Assembly (NCBI GenBank): GCA_032160165.1
Contig: JAVHWA010000098.1
Location: 1 to 24,587 of the forward strand
DNA: 24,587 bases
Direction of reading: 5' to 3'
DNA from: QHXM01 sp032160165
GTDB taxonomy: Bacteria; Acidobacteriota; Blastocatellia; Pyrinomonadales; Pyrinomonadaceae
The notes beneath the pieces are model-generated. The model saw only the letters and a program-made list of their open reading frames with translations, was not told the origin of the DNA and did no database searches. Positions 7,559 through 15,703 of this stretch are shown here, in pieces. Both the position numbers and the translations under genes were made by a program. Position 1 is the first letter of the stretch. Every line of letters begins with the position of its first letter.

Positions 7559-7698
7559 TATATGGAGAATCGACAAGTGCTGTTCTCAGCCTCCTCGGAA
7601 ATGCGAATGGGGAAAGTTCTACTGCCGCGGCGAACTCGTCTCGCGACGATGCCGATCATCAGCACGATCGAGAGATAGCCGCCGACGATCAGTGCCAC
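7558..7698 (-). CDS. 46-residue membrane mini-protein downstream of qatD
   Basis: This small ORF begins with GTG at 7698, seven bases after the qatD stop, and ends with TAA at the edge of the right inverted site. It encodes one hydrophobic segment followed by a strongly basic turn (VALIVGGYLSIVLMIGIVAR, then RVRRG) and a short polar tail. It could be a bitopic mini-protein with a cytosolic C-terminus, made by coupling to qatD. I see no good Shine-Dalgarno sequence. Its stop codon is in frame with the methyltransferase start seven codons further on. It could also be the tail of a degraded larger membrane gene. I do not recognise a family. Confidence 0.4.
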   Translation of the reverse strand: MALIVGGYLSIVLMIGIVARRVRRGSRTFPIRISEEAENSTCRFSI

Positions 7699-7705
7699 GC
7701 GTCAA

Positions 7706-8437
7706 TCAATGTGCAGGACTGTCTCGCAGTTGGGCGAAGTTTTGCTTCACCGTCATCTCGGTTTCCGCGAGCGAGCACTGCCATTGGGCAGCTAACCATT
7801 CGATCACGTATTTAACATCGAGCGGTACTGCCGGCTTTGCGTTTTGCTTCGCAAAAGGCCCGTCAGTCTCAGTGAGAATGCGATCTCGGGGCACCGCATG
7901 AGCCAACCTCTGCCACTTCTGCGTCGAAATCATTGCGGGGTTGATCGCGATGTAATGCCCCGCCGCGACCACTTGCTCTAACAAGCGCTTAGGGCCGCTG
8001 AACCAATGGAAGATCATCGGGCCAGCCCCGTTTCGTCGTAGGCAGCTCAGCACCTCGTCCTCTGCACCGCGAGAGTGCAAAGTGACGACACGAAATGGGG
8101 TTACAACGCTGCGGATTATCTCTTCAAACGTGGCAATTTGTTCGTCGGCGGTGCGCCGTCCCTGTGACGAGAAATCGAGCCCGACTTCCCCTATAAAGTG
8201 CGCAGAGGCGACGAGTTCACGGAACAGTCGCATTTCAGAAGCATGTTGGCGCGCAGCCAGGGGATGCATACCCAATGCTGGAGTTACGTAACGGAAGCCG
8301 GCGAGACGATCGCGTGCGATTGTGTAGTGACTCGGAAGGTTCGTGACAGCAATCGTGAAAATCCTGTTTCGCTCTGCCGCGAGCGCAACCGCCTCCGGGG
8401 AGTCAAACTGGTCAACGTGGCAGTGTGTGTCGATCAA
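7706..8437 (-). CDS. qatD: QatD, TatD-family metal-dependent nuclease of Qat defence
   Basis: A 243-residue TatD-like hydrolase. The metal-binding pattern of the family is intact: HxH near the N-terminus (DTHCHVD, H5 and H7), the glutamate of GEVGLD, histidines in TLHSRGAED and FHWFSG, and the terminal aspartate in TETDGPF. TatD proteins are TIM-barrel nucleases. In Qat systems QatD is the nuclease-like component required with QatA, B and C for phage resistance. The start is TTG at 8437, overlapping the qatC stop (TTGA), so the genes are translationally coupled. A host housekeeping tatD is less likely because of the tight operon with the other three qat genes. Confidence 0.88.
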   Translation of the reverse strand: MIDTHCHVDQFDSPEAVALAAERNRIFTIAVTNLPSHYTIARDRLAGFRYVTPALGMHPLAARQHASEMRLFRELVASAHFIGEVGLDFSSQGRRTADEQIATFEEIIRSVVTPFRVVTLHSRGAEDEVLSCLRRNGAGPMIFHWFSGPKRLLEQVVAAGHYIAINPAMISTQKWQRLAHAVPRDRILTETDGPFAKQNAKPAVPLDVKYVIEWLAAQWQCSLAETEMTVKQNFAQLRDSPAH

Positions 8438-9774
8438 TTTGCTTTGATACCAGCCAATTCGCGGATGCTACGTGGAGCCTTTCCGCCGAGCCACGAGATA
8501 AGTTCGTCGATCAACCGCTCTATGACTGCGACGTAGTCGCGTTGTTTGTCAAGCGGCACCGGACCGTTGGCTGTTAAAATGCGCGCAATCTCGTTGGCGT
8601 CAGGACGGCGTCTCACAAAGGCAAGTACTGCGTTTAGGTCCGACGCAATCTCATCGCTGGACATTGACGCATCTACAACATCATAGCCGTAAACTTCGTC
8701 GTCCAGGCCAACCGCATGAAGCGCAGCTCTACGAAAGAGACATGGAACACAGCGACCGCATGATTTCGCCTTTCGGTTCTTCCAGTGATACGTGTGACCA
8801 GATTTCGCGCACGATACGCTTAGTTTATATCCTTCCCTTAAAATGGAGGCGTTTTCACAACGCGTGAGTAACTCTCCTTTGGTGGCAAACTCGTATGGAT
8901 TCTCAATGCGATGATCGAGTTCGACTGCATCAAGAATCGCTTGAACCTGGCGAAGAAACTGCGGGTGTGCAGTTCGCGTGCTGCATGCGCCGCGACGCGA
9001 TGCCGTCAGCGGCGGATTAAGGGCGATTGCGCCATTTTCAGGAACGATGATTGGCACGCCCGGACCGAGCTTTTCGGCAGCGTAGCATGCCAAGCCCAGA
9101 AACAGAAGTGACCGACTGCGGAAGCTGATTTCATCACCTTTCTCCTTCAGACCTACTCGTACCTGCAGAGAATCAACTCGCATCGGAAATCGGCGCTTCA
9201 GCAAACCGAGTAACGCCAACTGGTCCGCTTTCGGTCCTTTCACAGCACGATCATGATGTCCCACCAGAAGCAGTTTTCCTTTACTGTTGCGAGTCAGCCA
9301 ATCGATTGCTCCGACGAATGAATCAAGACCGCCTGAGAAAAGCGCTGCGGCATCTCCGAAAAGCGGAATGAATCTCACCCGGCGGCGCCTCACGCGTTTC
9401 TGCACCAGTGTGCGTTGGGACTCAGCAAAGCGAATTCGCCAGTTGTCGCCGGTGACGAAAGAGACGCATTCACTCAGCGCAGGCGCAATTGCTCTCCAAC
9501 ATTGCGCATCTGATACTGGAATCGTCACGTTCAGATCACGTGTCCAATCGTCGTCGGCGTGATCTTCGCGACTGACCGCCTTATCGATTCCGTATACAAC
9601 GGCCGTGATGGTGAAGAAGTCGAACGCCTTGGACGATACCGCGGGGGCACGTTTCAGAATCTCCGAAAAGCCAACGTCGAGAACGTGCGGCTTCGCGCGA
9701 CCCGGGACGTGAAGCTCAACGTCAGCAAATTCGTGAGCTGTCGCTGTCGGGTTAACCACGATCTCAATCTTCAT
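8434..9774 (-). CDS. qatC: QatC, QueC-like protein of Qat defence
   Basis: A 446-residue protein that starts best at the ATG at 9774 (MKIEIVVNP), which overlaps the end of qatB by 11 bp; a further-upstream start at 9831 would lie deep in qatB. The N-terminal third is specific to the Qat type. From about residue 140 comes the adenine-nucleotide alpha-hydrolase/PP-loop domain with SGGLDS at 147-152, as in QueC. Near the C-terminus a zinc-type cluster SCGRCVPC matches the QueC cysteine motif. QueC makes the 7-cyano-7-deazaguanine precursor of queuosine; in Qat the domain is thought to act on a nucleobase or protein target, with the exact reaction unknown to me. The gene is coupled to qatD by a TTGA overlap. 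Confidence 0.9.
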   Translation of the reverse strand: MKIEIVVNPTATAHEFADVELHVPGRAKPHVLDVGFSEILKRAPAVSSKAFDFFTITAVVYGIDKAVSREDHADDDWTRDLNVTIPVSDAQCWRAIAPALSECVSFVTGDNWRIRFAESQRTLVQKRVRRRRVRFIPLFGDAAALFSGGLDSFVGAIDWLTRNSKGKLLLVGHHDRAVKGPKADQLALLGLLKRRFPMRVDSLQVRVGLKEKGDEISFRSRSLLFLGLACYAAEKLGPGVPIIVPENGAIALNPPLTASRRGACSTRTAHPQFLRQVQAILDAVELDHRIENPYEFATKGELLTRCENASILREGYKLSVSCAKSGHTYHWKNRKAKSCGRCVPCLFRRAALHAVGLDDEVYGYDVVDASMSSDEIASDLNAVLAFVRRRPDANEIARILTANGPVPLDKQRDYVAVIERLIDELISWLGGKAPRSIRELAGIKAN

Positions 9775-10624
9775 CGCCGGCACTGAATACCTCCTGTGTA
9801 CGCGTGAGGACGTCATCAACTGCTGCCGCACCCTCCGCGCCGCGCCAGTCGAGGGAAGAAAGCGGCCGGTCTAAGTCTAGGAGCTGCAACCGAGCGTCTA
9901 CATACGCGCGAACCTCGCCGAGGTAGGCGTCAGTTACTTGCACGCCTTGTTTGGTGTCCACTGGTGCCGTGATGATCGTCGCAAAGCGCTCGACTATGTA
10001 GCACCCAAACAATTCGCGAATGATTTCTTCCACCCGATCAGCGGCGGCGTTGATGTTATCTTCGACACCAGGCAAATCTTGCGCGTCCTCAACTAAGTTT
10101 TGGATGACTTCGCATAGCGCAGCGCGCAGCGCGACGGCGTCAATCGTACTTGCCGGCCCGCCTAGCGCATCCGCCAGAAAGTTCGCGATTTCGGCTGGTG
10201 TTTTGTCATCGCAGGAATCTAAACCTAGTCCTCGGAGCGCCTCTCTTAAGCCCCGCTCGCGGACATCAGTTACAAATGCACCGATGGCTTGCGCTGCACC
10301 AGCCGCTCCACTGCCAACCGCGTAGCGACCCGCTCCTCTACGACCGCGTGCGCCACCACCACCACTGCCGCCACCGCCTCTACCGCCACGTTTGGCGTGA
10401 CCACCGGCGCCGCGGCCACCGCCTGCGCCTACGGCAACCCGGGAACCGCCAGGAGCGACACCCGTCGAGCCGAGGCCGCCGGCACCAGCTAGTTGATGCA
10501 CAAATGGGTTTACTACCGTCGCTGCTTTGCTTGGTGTTAAATGGCCGGCGCCAGACGTACGCGTGACGGCGCTTTTCACTCCCGCCCACTTCGGCCCGCC
10601 GCCATAATCACGCGAAGTTCCCAT
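9764..10624 (-). CDS. qatB: QatB, Qat anti-phage system protein
   Basis: A 286-residue protein from the ATG at 10624 (MGTSRDYGGG), one base after the qatA stop, with a GGAGG stretch about ten bases upstream. The MGTS opening followed by a Gly/Pro-rich stretch is typical of QatB. Residues about 50-110 are extremely rich in Gly, Arg and Ala, and the rest is helical and acidic (ETPAEIANFLADALGG-like region, then an aspartate-rich stretch). No catalytic motif is visible. QatB is an essential partner of unknown activity in Qat defence. Position between qatA and qatC and the N-terminal signature support the name. The Gly-rich region is low complexity and could vary between strains. Confidence 0.82.
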   Translation of the reverse strand: MGTSRDYGGGPKWAGVKSAVTRTSGAGHLTPSKAATVVNPFVHQLAGAGGLGSTGVAPGGSRVAVGAGGGRGAGGHAKRGGRGGGGSGGGGARGRRGAGRYAVGSGAAGAAQAIGAFVTDVRERGLREALRGLGLDSCDDKTPAEIANFLADALGGPASTIDAVALRAALCEVIQNLVEDAQDLPGVEDNINAAADRVEEIIRELFGCYIVERFATIITAPVDTKQGVQVTDAYLGEVRAYVDARLQLLDLDRPLSSLDWRGAEGAAAVDDVLTRTQEVFSAGDED

Positions 10625-10625
10625 C

Positions 10626-12545
10626 TCAGCGCGTCCTCCGTGGCGCTGAGCGAGTTCCACCTAATGCTGCTTTCCCTGCCTTCGTATCTGGAGCTTGCTT
10701 CACGTAATCGAGCACCGGTTGAAACACCTCAGCGAGTTCGCCCGTCTGCCTGATGTGAAACACCAATTGGTCGGGAACAAAGGCGGGCAGCGCGGCCACC
10801 GGAATCGCAAGCAAGCTGTCACCGTACGCCCGCGCGCTCTCACGGCGTTGCTCGAACAACGCCACGAACGCGTCATGGACATTCCTTTCGCCCGGTAGCC
10901 TCTTAATGTGCAGTGTTAATTGTTTATGGAGTTCGGCAAGCTCGTCCGCCTCCAATTCTTTTACGATTCCGGTCGCGGTCACGCGGCGTGTTGCTTTCGA
11001 CAAGAGCCCCTCTAACGCTGTACGAACGCGCGGTGGAACCATTCCCATACCGCTGACGGTCGAAGCCAGGCGGTCGCGAGCGAGCCAGAAATAGTCGCGC
11101 AGGTCGACGTCGGCCAGCTTGGGATCGAGCTGAATCCACCGTTTGAGGCGTGTTGTCGCCCAGCCATCCGGCGCTACATATTTGCCATCGCCGTCACGCT
11201 GGGAATCTCCGTCGTTCAATCTTTCCATCTGGGCGATCGCTCGCGGATGGCCATCTTCGTTCTGCTGCCACACGGCCAATTCGCGGAAGCGGTCTTCGTC
11301 CGCGTACTCCAATATCATCAGCTTGAGCAGCACGTCGTCGCGGATCGTTTCCATCTGAGCGACACTCGCGAGCTTGCGGCGCAGGAAGTATGCATTGAGA
11401 AATCGCTTCACCTGGCGCGGATTGCCCTTAAGCCCTTCACTTATCAGGCTCGAAGCGGTGGCGCAGAAGGCTAAGGCCTCGCCGAGTTTTGCGGGCACCT
11501 GCTCCGGTGCGAGCGCCGCCTGAACATCGGCAAATCCGAAACTGCGGAACCGGTTAGTCGCCCGCTGTCGGTTGCAAGAGCCCACGCACTTCGAAAACCC
11601 CGCCGCGGGAAGATCCCTCATGCAAAACAGCAGCGCCATGTAGGTTTCCACTTCGGACGGCGAGAGCCGCGGCAAGTGATATGGAACTTGGATCAACTTC
11701 TCCAAGTAATCAGTAATCAGGCGATCCTCTTCCGCACCTTGCGTCGCGCTGATTGAATCACGATACCGCACAGCGATCGCGTGGCGGACGATTCGCGGGT
11801 CCGCACCGATGACGAATGCGGTATTTTCGACGTTCAGGAATAACTTGATTGCCTCAAGATTCTCGATCAACCGCTCCGGCGAGCACCGGTCGAGATCGTC
11901 AATCAAGACAACCAACGTTTGGATGTCGCTGTCCTTGAGCAGCTTTCCGAACTCGTCCCGAAACGTGCGAATATCCGATAGCTCGTCCTCATCGGAAGCG
12001 TCCTTCAGGAAGGGCTTCTTCTCGTCGCCAGCGTTTGGCTCTTTCTTAGTTCCCCAGCTTAGAAGCCGGCCGATCAACGGGATACTTTGCGGCGCAAACT
12101 CTGGATGAGCCGAGGCGTACGCGGCGATGGCTGGCAACGCGATGGCAGACAATCCTGCTTTGCTTACCCGCATCCAATCGACGCGTTTGAAAAGCTTTGA
12201 CACTTTCTCTCTGACTCTAGGACCGAACCGCTTGTGCTCGGAAAGCTGCTTTAAAATCGAGCTCAGCAGCGCGGATTTTGCGTCGTCGTAGCCTTCAAAG
12301 AGCCAGCCATTAAAATACAAAACAGCGATCGGCTCGCATTTCGCCTTTTCTTCCGACGTCTCGTGCGAGTCTGGGTCAAGCTCGCGTTCGAGCATTCGCA
12401 TGATGCTCGTCTTTCCGTTACCCCAGTCGCCAAAAACACCGAGCGTGACCGGGAGCAGGCGCTTGTCCATGACGACCTCCCGTATCAGGTCGACGTGGAC
12501 ACGAAATCCAATCAGATCATCAACTGTTTCGTTGTCGGACCACAT
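10626..12545 (-). CDS. qatA: QatA, KAP-family P-loop NTPase of Qat defence
   Basis: A 639-residue KAP-type STAND NTPase. Walker A GDWGNGKT is at 39-46 and Walker B LVVLIDDLDR at 211-220. A hydrophobic insert lies between them at about 129-162 (SKAGLSAIALPAIAAYASAH), the usual place of membrane segments in KAP proteins. The later part contains the family's GNPRQVKRFLNAYF helix. QatA is the ATPase and likely sensor/scaffold of the QatABCD anti-phage complex. It is the first gene of the minus-strand operon. The 88-bp gap upstream separates it from the coupling-protein gene and should hold the operon promoter. The start at 12545 has no visible ribosome-binding site, so a leaderless mRNA or a later start is possible. 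Confidence 0.88.
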   Translation of the reverse strand: MWSDNETVDDLIGFRVHVDLIREVVMDKRLLPVTLGVFGDWGNGKTSIMRMLERELDPDSHETSEEKAKCEPIAVLYFNGWLFEGYDDAKSALLSSILKQLSEHKRFGPRVREKVSKLFKRVDWMRVSKAGLSAIALPAIAAYASAHPEFAPQSIPLIGRLLSWGTKKEPNAGDEKKPFLKDASDEDELSDIRTFRDEFGKLLKDSDIQTLVVLIDDLDRCSPERLIENLEAIKLFLNVENTAFVIGADPRIVRHAIAVRYRDSISATQGAEEDRLITDYLEKLIQVPYHLPRLSPSEVETYMALLFCMRDLPAAGFSKCVGSCNRQRATNRFRSFGFADVQAALAPEQVPAKLGEALAFCATASSLISEGLKGNPRQVKRFLNAYFLRRKLASVAQMETIRDDVLLKLMILEYADEDRFRELAVWQQNEDGHPRAIAQMERLNDGDSQRDGDGKYVAPDGWATTRLKRWIQLDPKLADVDLRDYFWLARDRLASTVSGMGMVPPRVRTALEGLLSKATRRVTATGIVKELEADELAELHKQLTLHIKRLPGERNVHDAFVALFEQRRESARAYGDSLLAIPVAALPAFVPDQLVFHIRQTGELAEVFQPVLDYVKQAPDTKAGKAALGGTRSAPRRTR

Positions 12546-12633
12546 TGTTCGAATTGTACGCGCGCAAACCGCTCATGCGATTTCCCACAATACATCGAGA
12601 CCTCGAGGCTTGCTAGACTGTGATCGAGTGGAC

Positions 12634-14043
12634 CTAACGGAACCAAGAGCAGATTTGTCCGTTCGGTTCTAACGGCGGCAGCATCTTTTTGCGATAACCG
12701 CGCTCGCAGTGGACCACGACGGCAGTGTGCTTCGGAAAATTCCGAAGCACGTGTGGTTTAATTTTGTGCTCGTCGTGCTCGCTGTAGTTGCTGGATCGCT
12801 TCCCCGCTGAATAGCCCCACGATCGTTTAATGATCTTTGCTTTGCCGAGGAAATCGGCGCTCTCGACCGCGCCTTCTTCGTCGGCCGCTTTAAATATCAG
12901 TCGATTGCGAAGATTGAGCGTGAACACGCGGGCCTTCTCGCGGCCGAGCGGCGGGATGAATGAACTCGACGATTGCGCCGCCGCGACAACTGTGGCCTGC
13001 GCCTCGCGAATCACGTCGATGCAGTTGTAATCGCTCATGCCATCCTCGCTCGCAGTGACGAAGCGCTGCGCTTCGTCCGCCCATAGGATCAACAAATTGT
13101 CGCGACGGCGTTCCTCGGCTGGCTTGTCGAACCGGCGTAGCGCGTGCGTGTAGAAAAGCATCTTCAGAAATGTGTTCACGTAACGGCGTTCGAGTTGGAA
13201 CTTTTGTGGCATCGCCACGCAGATAATCTTGCCACGGTCGATGTCGGCGAAGTCGAAGGTGTTTGCTGCGGGGCAAAACACCTGCGCGATGTCCGGAGTG
13301 ATGAATGCCTGCAAGTAATTGGCGATCGTTTCTTTGACACCGCCGATTTGTTCGGGCGGCTGGGAGAGAAAACGATTGGAGAAGTGCTCTGCCAACTCGC
13401 GCCGACGAGCGGTTTGATGACTCGACGCGAGATCGGTCATCGCTTCATCCAAATCGCCCTGGTCGAGTAGCAGATGATACGCGTTCTCCAGCGTCACGTC
13501 GGCGCCAATCTCCCGGAGCGTCTCTAGCGCAGCCGCGATATGGATTTGCGCCTGATTCTTGAAAAACCCTTTGTCGCCTACCTGCCCGAGACTGGAAGCA
13601 GTATCGACAACAGCTTTCGCGAATGTATTGTATGGGATACTGCGATCGGACGTGAGGTTGTAAGTATGTCGTGGACTCCACACGGCGGGCGATTGATCGT
13701 CAGGGCGCACCTGAAGCAAAATGAGATCGCCCTCCCGACCGAAATGTCGCGCCATCTCCGAGAGCGTCTCCCAATAAAGGCCCTTATCGTCAATGCAGAG
13801 ACCGCCCCACGTCGGCTCGTTTTGGAAAACCTGAAATAGCAACGGCGTGATTCCCGAACGCGTCTTGCCGGAGCCGGTGTCGCCGGTGATGAGCCATCCG
13901 CGACAAAAGTCACTACGCGTCCAACGAAAGCCGGCGAGTTTAACGACTGTCCCGCCGGCGTTTTTGCGAAAGTGCGCGAACATCGCCATGGCTGCGCAGA
14001 GCCACAGCGCACCCGCGGCGGCGTAGCCGATAGCAACGCTCAT
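12634..14043 (-). CDS. type IV coupling ATPase (VirD4/TraG/TraD-like)
   Basis: A 469-residue coupling protein that would link the relaxase-DNA complex to a type IV secretion channel. I place the start at the ATG at 14043, which overlaps the upstream gene's stop (ATGA). The longer ORF reaching to 14358 only adds an Arg-rich out-of-frame shadow. One N-terminal membrane segment (SVAIGYAAAGALWLCAAMAM) is followed by Walker A GDTGSGKT at 54-61 and Walker B LLILWADEAQRF, with the VAAAQSSSSF region after it. The protein is short compared with TraG/VirD4 (about 600-700), as often seen in mobilizable elements. It is last in an operon with a small membrane protein, a ParA-like ATPase and an HTH-like protein. 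Confidence 0.85.
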   Translation of the reverse strand: MSVAIGYAAAGALWLCAAMAMFAHFRKNAGGTVVKLAGFRWTRSDFCRGWLITGDTGSGKTRSGITPLLFQVFQNEPTWGGLCIDDKGLYWETLSEMARHFGREGDLILLQVRPDDQSPAVWSPRHTYNLTSDRSIPYNTFAKAVVDTASSLGQVGDKGFFKNQAQIHIAAALETLREIGADVTLENAYHLLLDQGDLDEAMTDLASSHQTARRRELAEHFSNRFLSQPPEQIGGVKETIANYLQAFITPDIAQVFCPAANTFDFADIDRGKIICVAMPQKFQLERRYVNTFLKMLFYTHALRRFDKPAEERRRDNLLILWADEAQRFVTASEDGMSDYNCIDVIREAQATVVAAAQSSSSFIPPLGREKARVFTLNLRNRLIFKAADEEGAVESADFLGKAKIIKRSWGYSAGKRSSNYSEHDEHKIKPHVLRNFPKHTAVVVHCERGYRKKMLPPLEPNGQICSWFR

Positions 14044-14396
14044 AAAATTCGCGCAAGCAGTCCGCCAATTGCGCCGCCGAGCCCAATGAGCAGAAGCTGC
14101 GTAATGAGGCGCGCGCGATTGATCCGCTGAACGTTCAGGCCGAAACGGCGCAGCTCGGCAATCAGATCGGTTGCTTGCTGAGTGAAGGCTTTCGAGCGGC
14201 GGTCGAGCAGCTCGATTGTACCGCGAAAATCCTCGAAGCTGGGTGGCGCCGCGTCTGCATCGTCGCGATTGGCGCGCGCGTGCTGAATCTGCAGCCGCAC
14301 CAATTCGAGCACCGCCAGAACCGGATCGTCGTCGGCGATGCGATGCTTGTGCTGCCACTCGGCGATCGACTTCGCGATCGGATCATCATCATTCAC
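14040..14396 (-). CDS. small protein with C-terminal membrane anchor, mobilization operon
   Basis: A 118-residue protein starting with GTG at 14396, overlapping the ParA-like gene's stop (GTGA), and ending in an ATGA overlap with the coupling-protein start. The first 95 residues are hydrophilic and helical, with heptad-like Leu/Ile spacing around 25-85, probably a coiled coil. The last 20 residues are hydrophobic (ITQLLLIGLGGAIGGLLARI), a tail-anchor-like segment. I do not recognise a family. Tight coupling with the coupling ATPase suggests that it helps assemble that ATPase at the membrane (inference). Confidence 0.7.
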   Translation of the reverse strand: MNDDDPIAKSIAEWQHKHRIADDDPVLAVLELVRLQIQHARANRDDADAAPPSFEDFRGTIELLDRRSKAFTQQATDLIAELRRFGLNVQRINRARLITQLLLIGLGGAIGGLLARIL

Positions 14397-15112
14397 GCCG
14401 CGAAGCTTTCGGCCTGGTGCGGATCGGTCAGAAGCAGGTCAGCCGCGCGATACAACTGACGATAAAAGCGAGTCTGCCACGTCTTTAGTCGCTGCCGATC
14501 GAGCAGGTTGAAGGCAGGGTTCGTGAGCGCGGTGGTGATCGGTGAGTTGTGCTCATTCAACGCGGTTACAAGCCAGTCGTACATGCGCGGCATCGCGATC
14601 TCGCGGCCGTGGAAAACGTCGACGACATGCCGGCGGGTCTTGCTGCCGTCGTAAATCTTGAACGTGTCGCTGTGCGCCTCGTTCTTTACGACAACCCAAC
14701 CGCAGCCATCGCGCAGTGCGTCCGATAAAATTCGCAACTGCTCCACGCTGTCTGCCTCGTGATTGACAGGACAGATGATCGTCAATCGTGCGCCTAACGA
14801 GCGCAGTACTTCCATTAAACCGACCTCATCGAAGAAGTCGATGAACAGGTCGGTCGAGGCCGCGCGGCAGTCGATCACGAGCAGATCGGAAGTTTCCGCA
14901 GTCGTGAACACGCGATCGATTTCGCGTCGATGTTCGAGATTGATGAATTCCGCCTCCGGGTGGAAACGCTTGAGTGTCGAGTTCTCGTGATCGCTGTCGA
15001 TCGCGCAGTGAGCGATTCTGCAATCTTTCAGATACTGCACGAAGTTCGTGGCGAAGAAGCTCTTTCCGACGCCTCCTTTGCCGTTAATGACGAGATTGAT
15101 TTGTTTGTTCAT
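14393..15112 (-). CDS. ParA/MinD-like ATPase in mobilization operon
   Basis: A 239-residue deviant-Walker ATPase with GKGGVGKS at 11-18 and the switch/Walker B region LLVIDCRAAS. No ParB is adjacent. ParA-like proteins next to coupling proteins, such as VirC1 of the Agrobacterium T-DNA system, bring the relaxosome to the secretion channel, and I infer that role here. Plasmid-type partition of an excised circular form is the alternative. The gene lies 15 bp downstream of the HTH-like gene and overlaps the next gene by 4 bp, so the whole minus-strand set forms one operon. Confidence 0.82.
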   Translation of the reverse strand: MNKQINLVINGKGGVGKSFFATNFVQYLKDCRIAHCAIDSDHENSTLKRFHPEAEFINLEHRREIDRVFTTAETSDLLVIDCRAASTDLFIDFFDEVGLMEVLRSLGARLTIICPVNHEADSVEQLRILSDALRDGCGWVVVKNEAHSDTFKIYDGSKTRRHVVDVFHGREIAMPRMYDWLVTALNEHNSPITTALTNPAFNLLDRQRLKTWQTRFYRQLYRAADLLLTDPHQAESFAA

Positions 15113-15127
15113 GTGAAGATGCGTTGG

Positions 15128-15532
15128 TCATAGGTTGCGCGGGTCGGCGACGCGCGGTCCGCGTGTGCGCGGTCGCTCCGCTGGCAGTTCGGTGCGCGGT
15201 GACGGTGCTGGTGTTTGTGCGAGAGGGGACGTTTCGGTGGTCTTCGCTGAAACCGCGCGACGATAACGGATTCGTCTCCGGGATCGCGGAGGCGACGCTT
15301 CACCATTCACCTCGGCGAGAAAGCGAGCAATCGTGTCGATGCCGACGAAGACACCGACGGTGGCGAGAAGTTCGCGGATGAGCCTAAGCGATGCGCCCTT
15401 TTGCCGCAGCTCGATGATGCCTTCTTTCATCGGCATCAATTTTGCGTGTCGCGTCGGTGACGGCGGCGTGAAGGTTCGGACAGCGTCGTTGAAACGCTGC
15501 GCGCGTGTGGAGATGTCATCAACTTCGCCCAT
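15128..15532 (-). CDS. helix-turn-helix-like accessory protein, first gene of mobilization operon
   Basis: A 134-residue protein. Residues about 35-70 (KEGIIELRQKGASLRLIREL, then LATVGVFVGIDTIARFLAE) resemble the small HTH domain found in plasmid and ICE transfer-region proteins. The C-terminal half is Pro/Arg/Ser-rich and probably disordered and basic. It is the gene nearest the palindrome-bearing intergenic region and diverges from the relaxase, so it probably binds there as a relaxosome accessory factor or repressor of both divergent operons (inference). The ATG at 15532 is the natural start. Confidence 0.65.
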   Translation of the reverse strand: MGEVDDISTRAQRFNDAVRTFTPPSPTRHAKLMPMKEGIIELRQKGASLRLIRELLATVGVFVGIDTIARFLAEVNGEASPPRSRRRIRYRRAVSAKTTETSPLAQTPAPSPRTELPAERPRTRGPRVADPRNL

Positions 15533-15566
15533 CAGTTCGGCAGCGATTCAGCGAAGCGACGCAATT

Positions 15567-15583
15567 CCTTAGCAATGCTAAGG
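15567..15583. repeat. perfect inverted repeat in the oriT-like region
   Basis: CCTTAGCAATGCTAAGG has 8-bp arms around a single central base. Such a hairpin next to a relaxase gene is typical of relaxase recognition or of operator sites for the divergently transcribed HTH-like protein. Confidence 0.7.
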
Positions 15584-15610
15584 GGTAGGGCGTCCCTCCT
15601 TAAAAACTCT

Positions 15611-15624
15611 GGGTGCATGCACCC
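15611..15624. repeat. 14-bp perfect palindrome in the oriT-like region
   Basis: GGGTGCATGCACCC is fully self-complementary without a loop, more like a dimeric-repressor operator than a hairpin. It lies 80 bp upstream of the relaxase start. Confidence 0.65.
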
Positions 15625-15703
15625 TCAGTTCTCTCAGAGTGCAGTCGGTTGGCGGCTCTCTGTTTGGAGCAACTGATGGCGCGCGATGTAGTAACCCGAT
15701 GAC

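Larger units (their letters stand above)
15533..15703. other. candidate origin of transfer (oriT) and divergent promoter region
   Basis: This 171-bp intergenic region lies between the divergent relaxase and accessory/coupling operons, the usual place of a MobF oriT. It contains two perfect palindromes (15567-15583 and 15611-15624) and a partially self-complementary stretch CTCTCAGAG. Both operon promoters must also lie here, but I cannot define clear -35/-10 pairs. The nic site cannot be located by eye. Confidence 0.5.

Noticed and set aside
10290..10500. Repetitive GC-rich stretch that looks like a repeat array or GC-rich ORFs on the plus strand
   Set aside because: It encodes the Gly/Arg-rich region of QatB on the minus strand; the plus-strand ORFs are shadows and there are no CRISPR-like unit repeats.
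12553..12581. TACAAT as a -10 box directly before qatA
   Set aside because: No acceptable -35 hexamer occurs 16-18 bp upstream and it is only seven bases from the start codon, so I do not list it as a promoter.
14044..14358. Longer N-terminus for the coupling protein
   Set aside because: The extra residues are Arg/Ser-rich and overlap the 118-residue gene almost fully; the ATGA start at 14043 gives the expected membrane segment at once.
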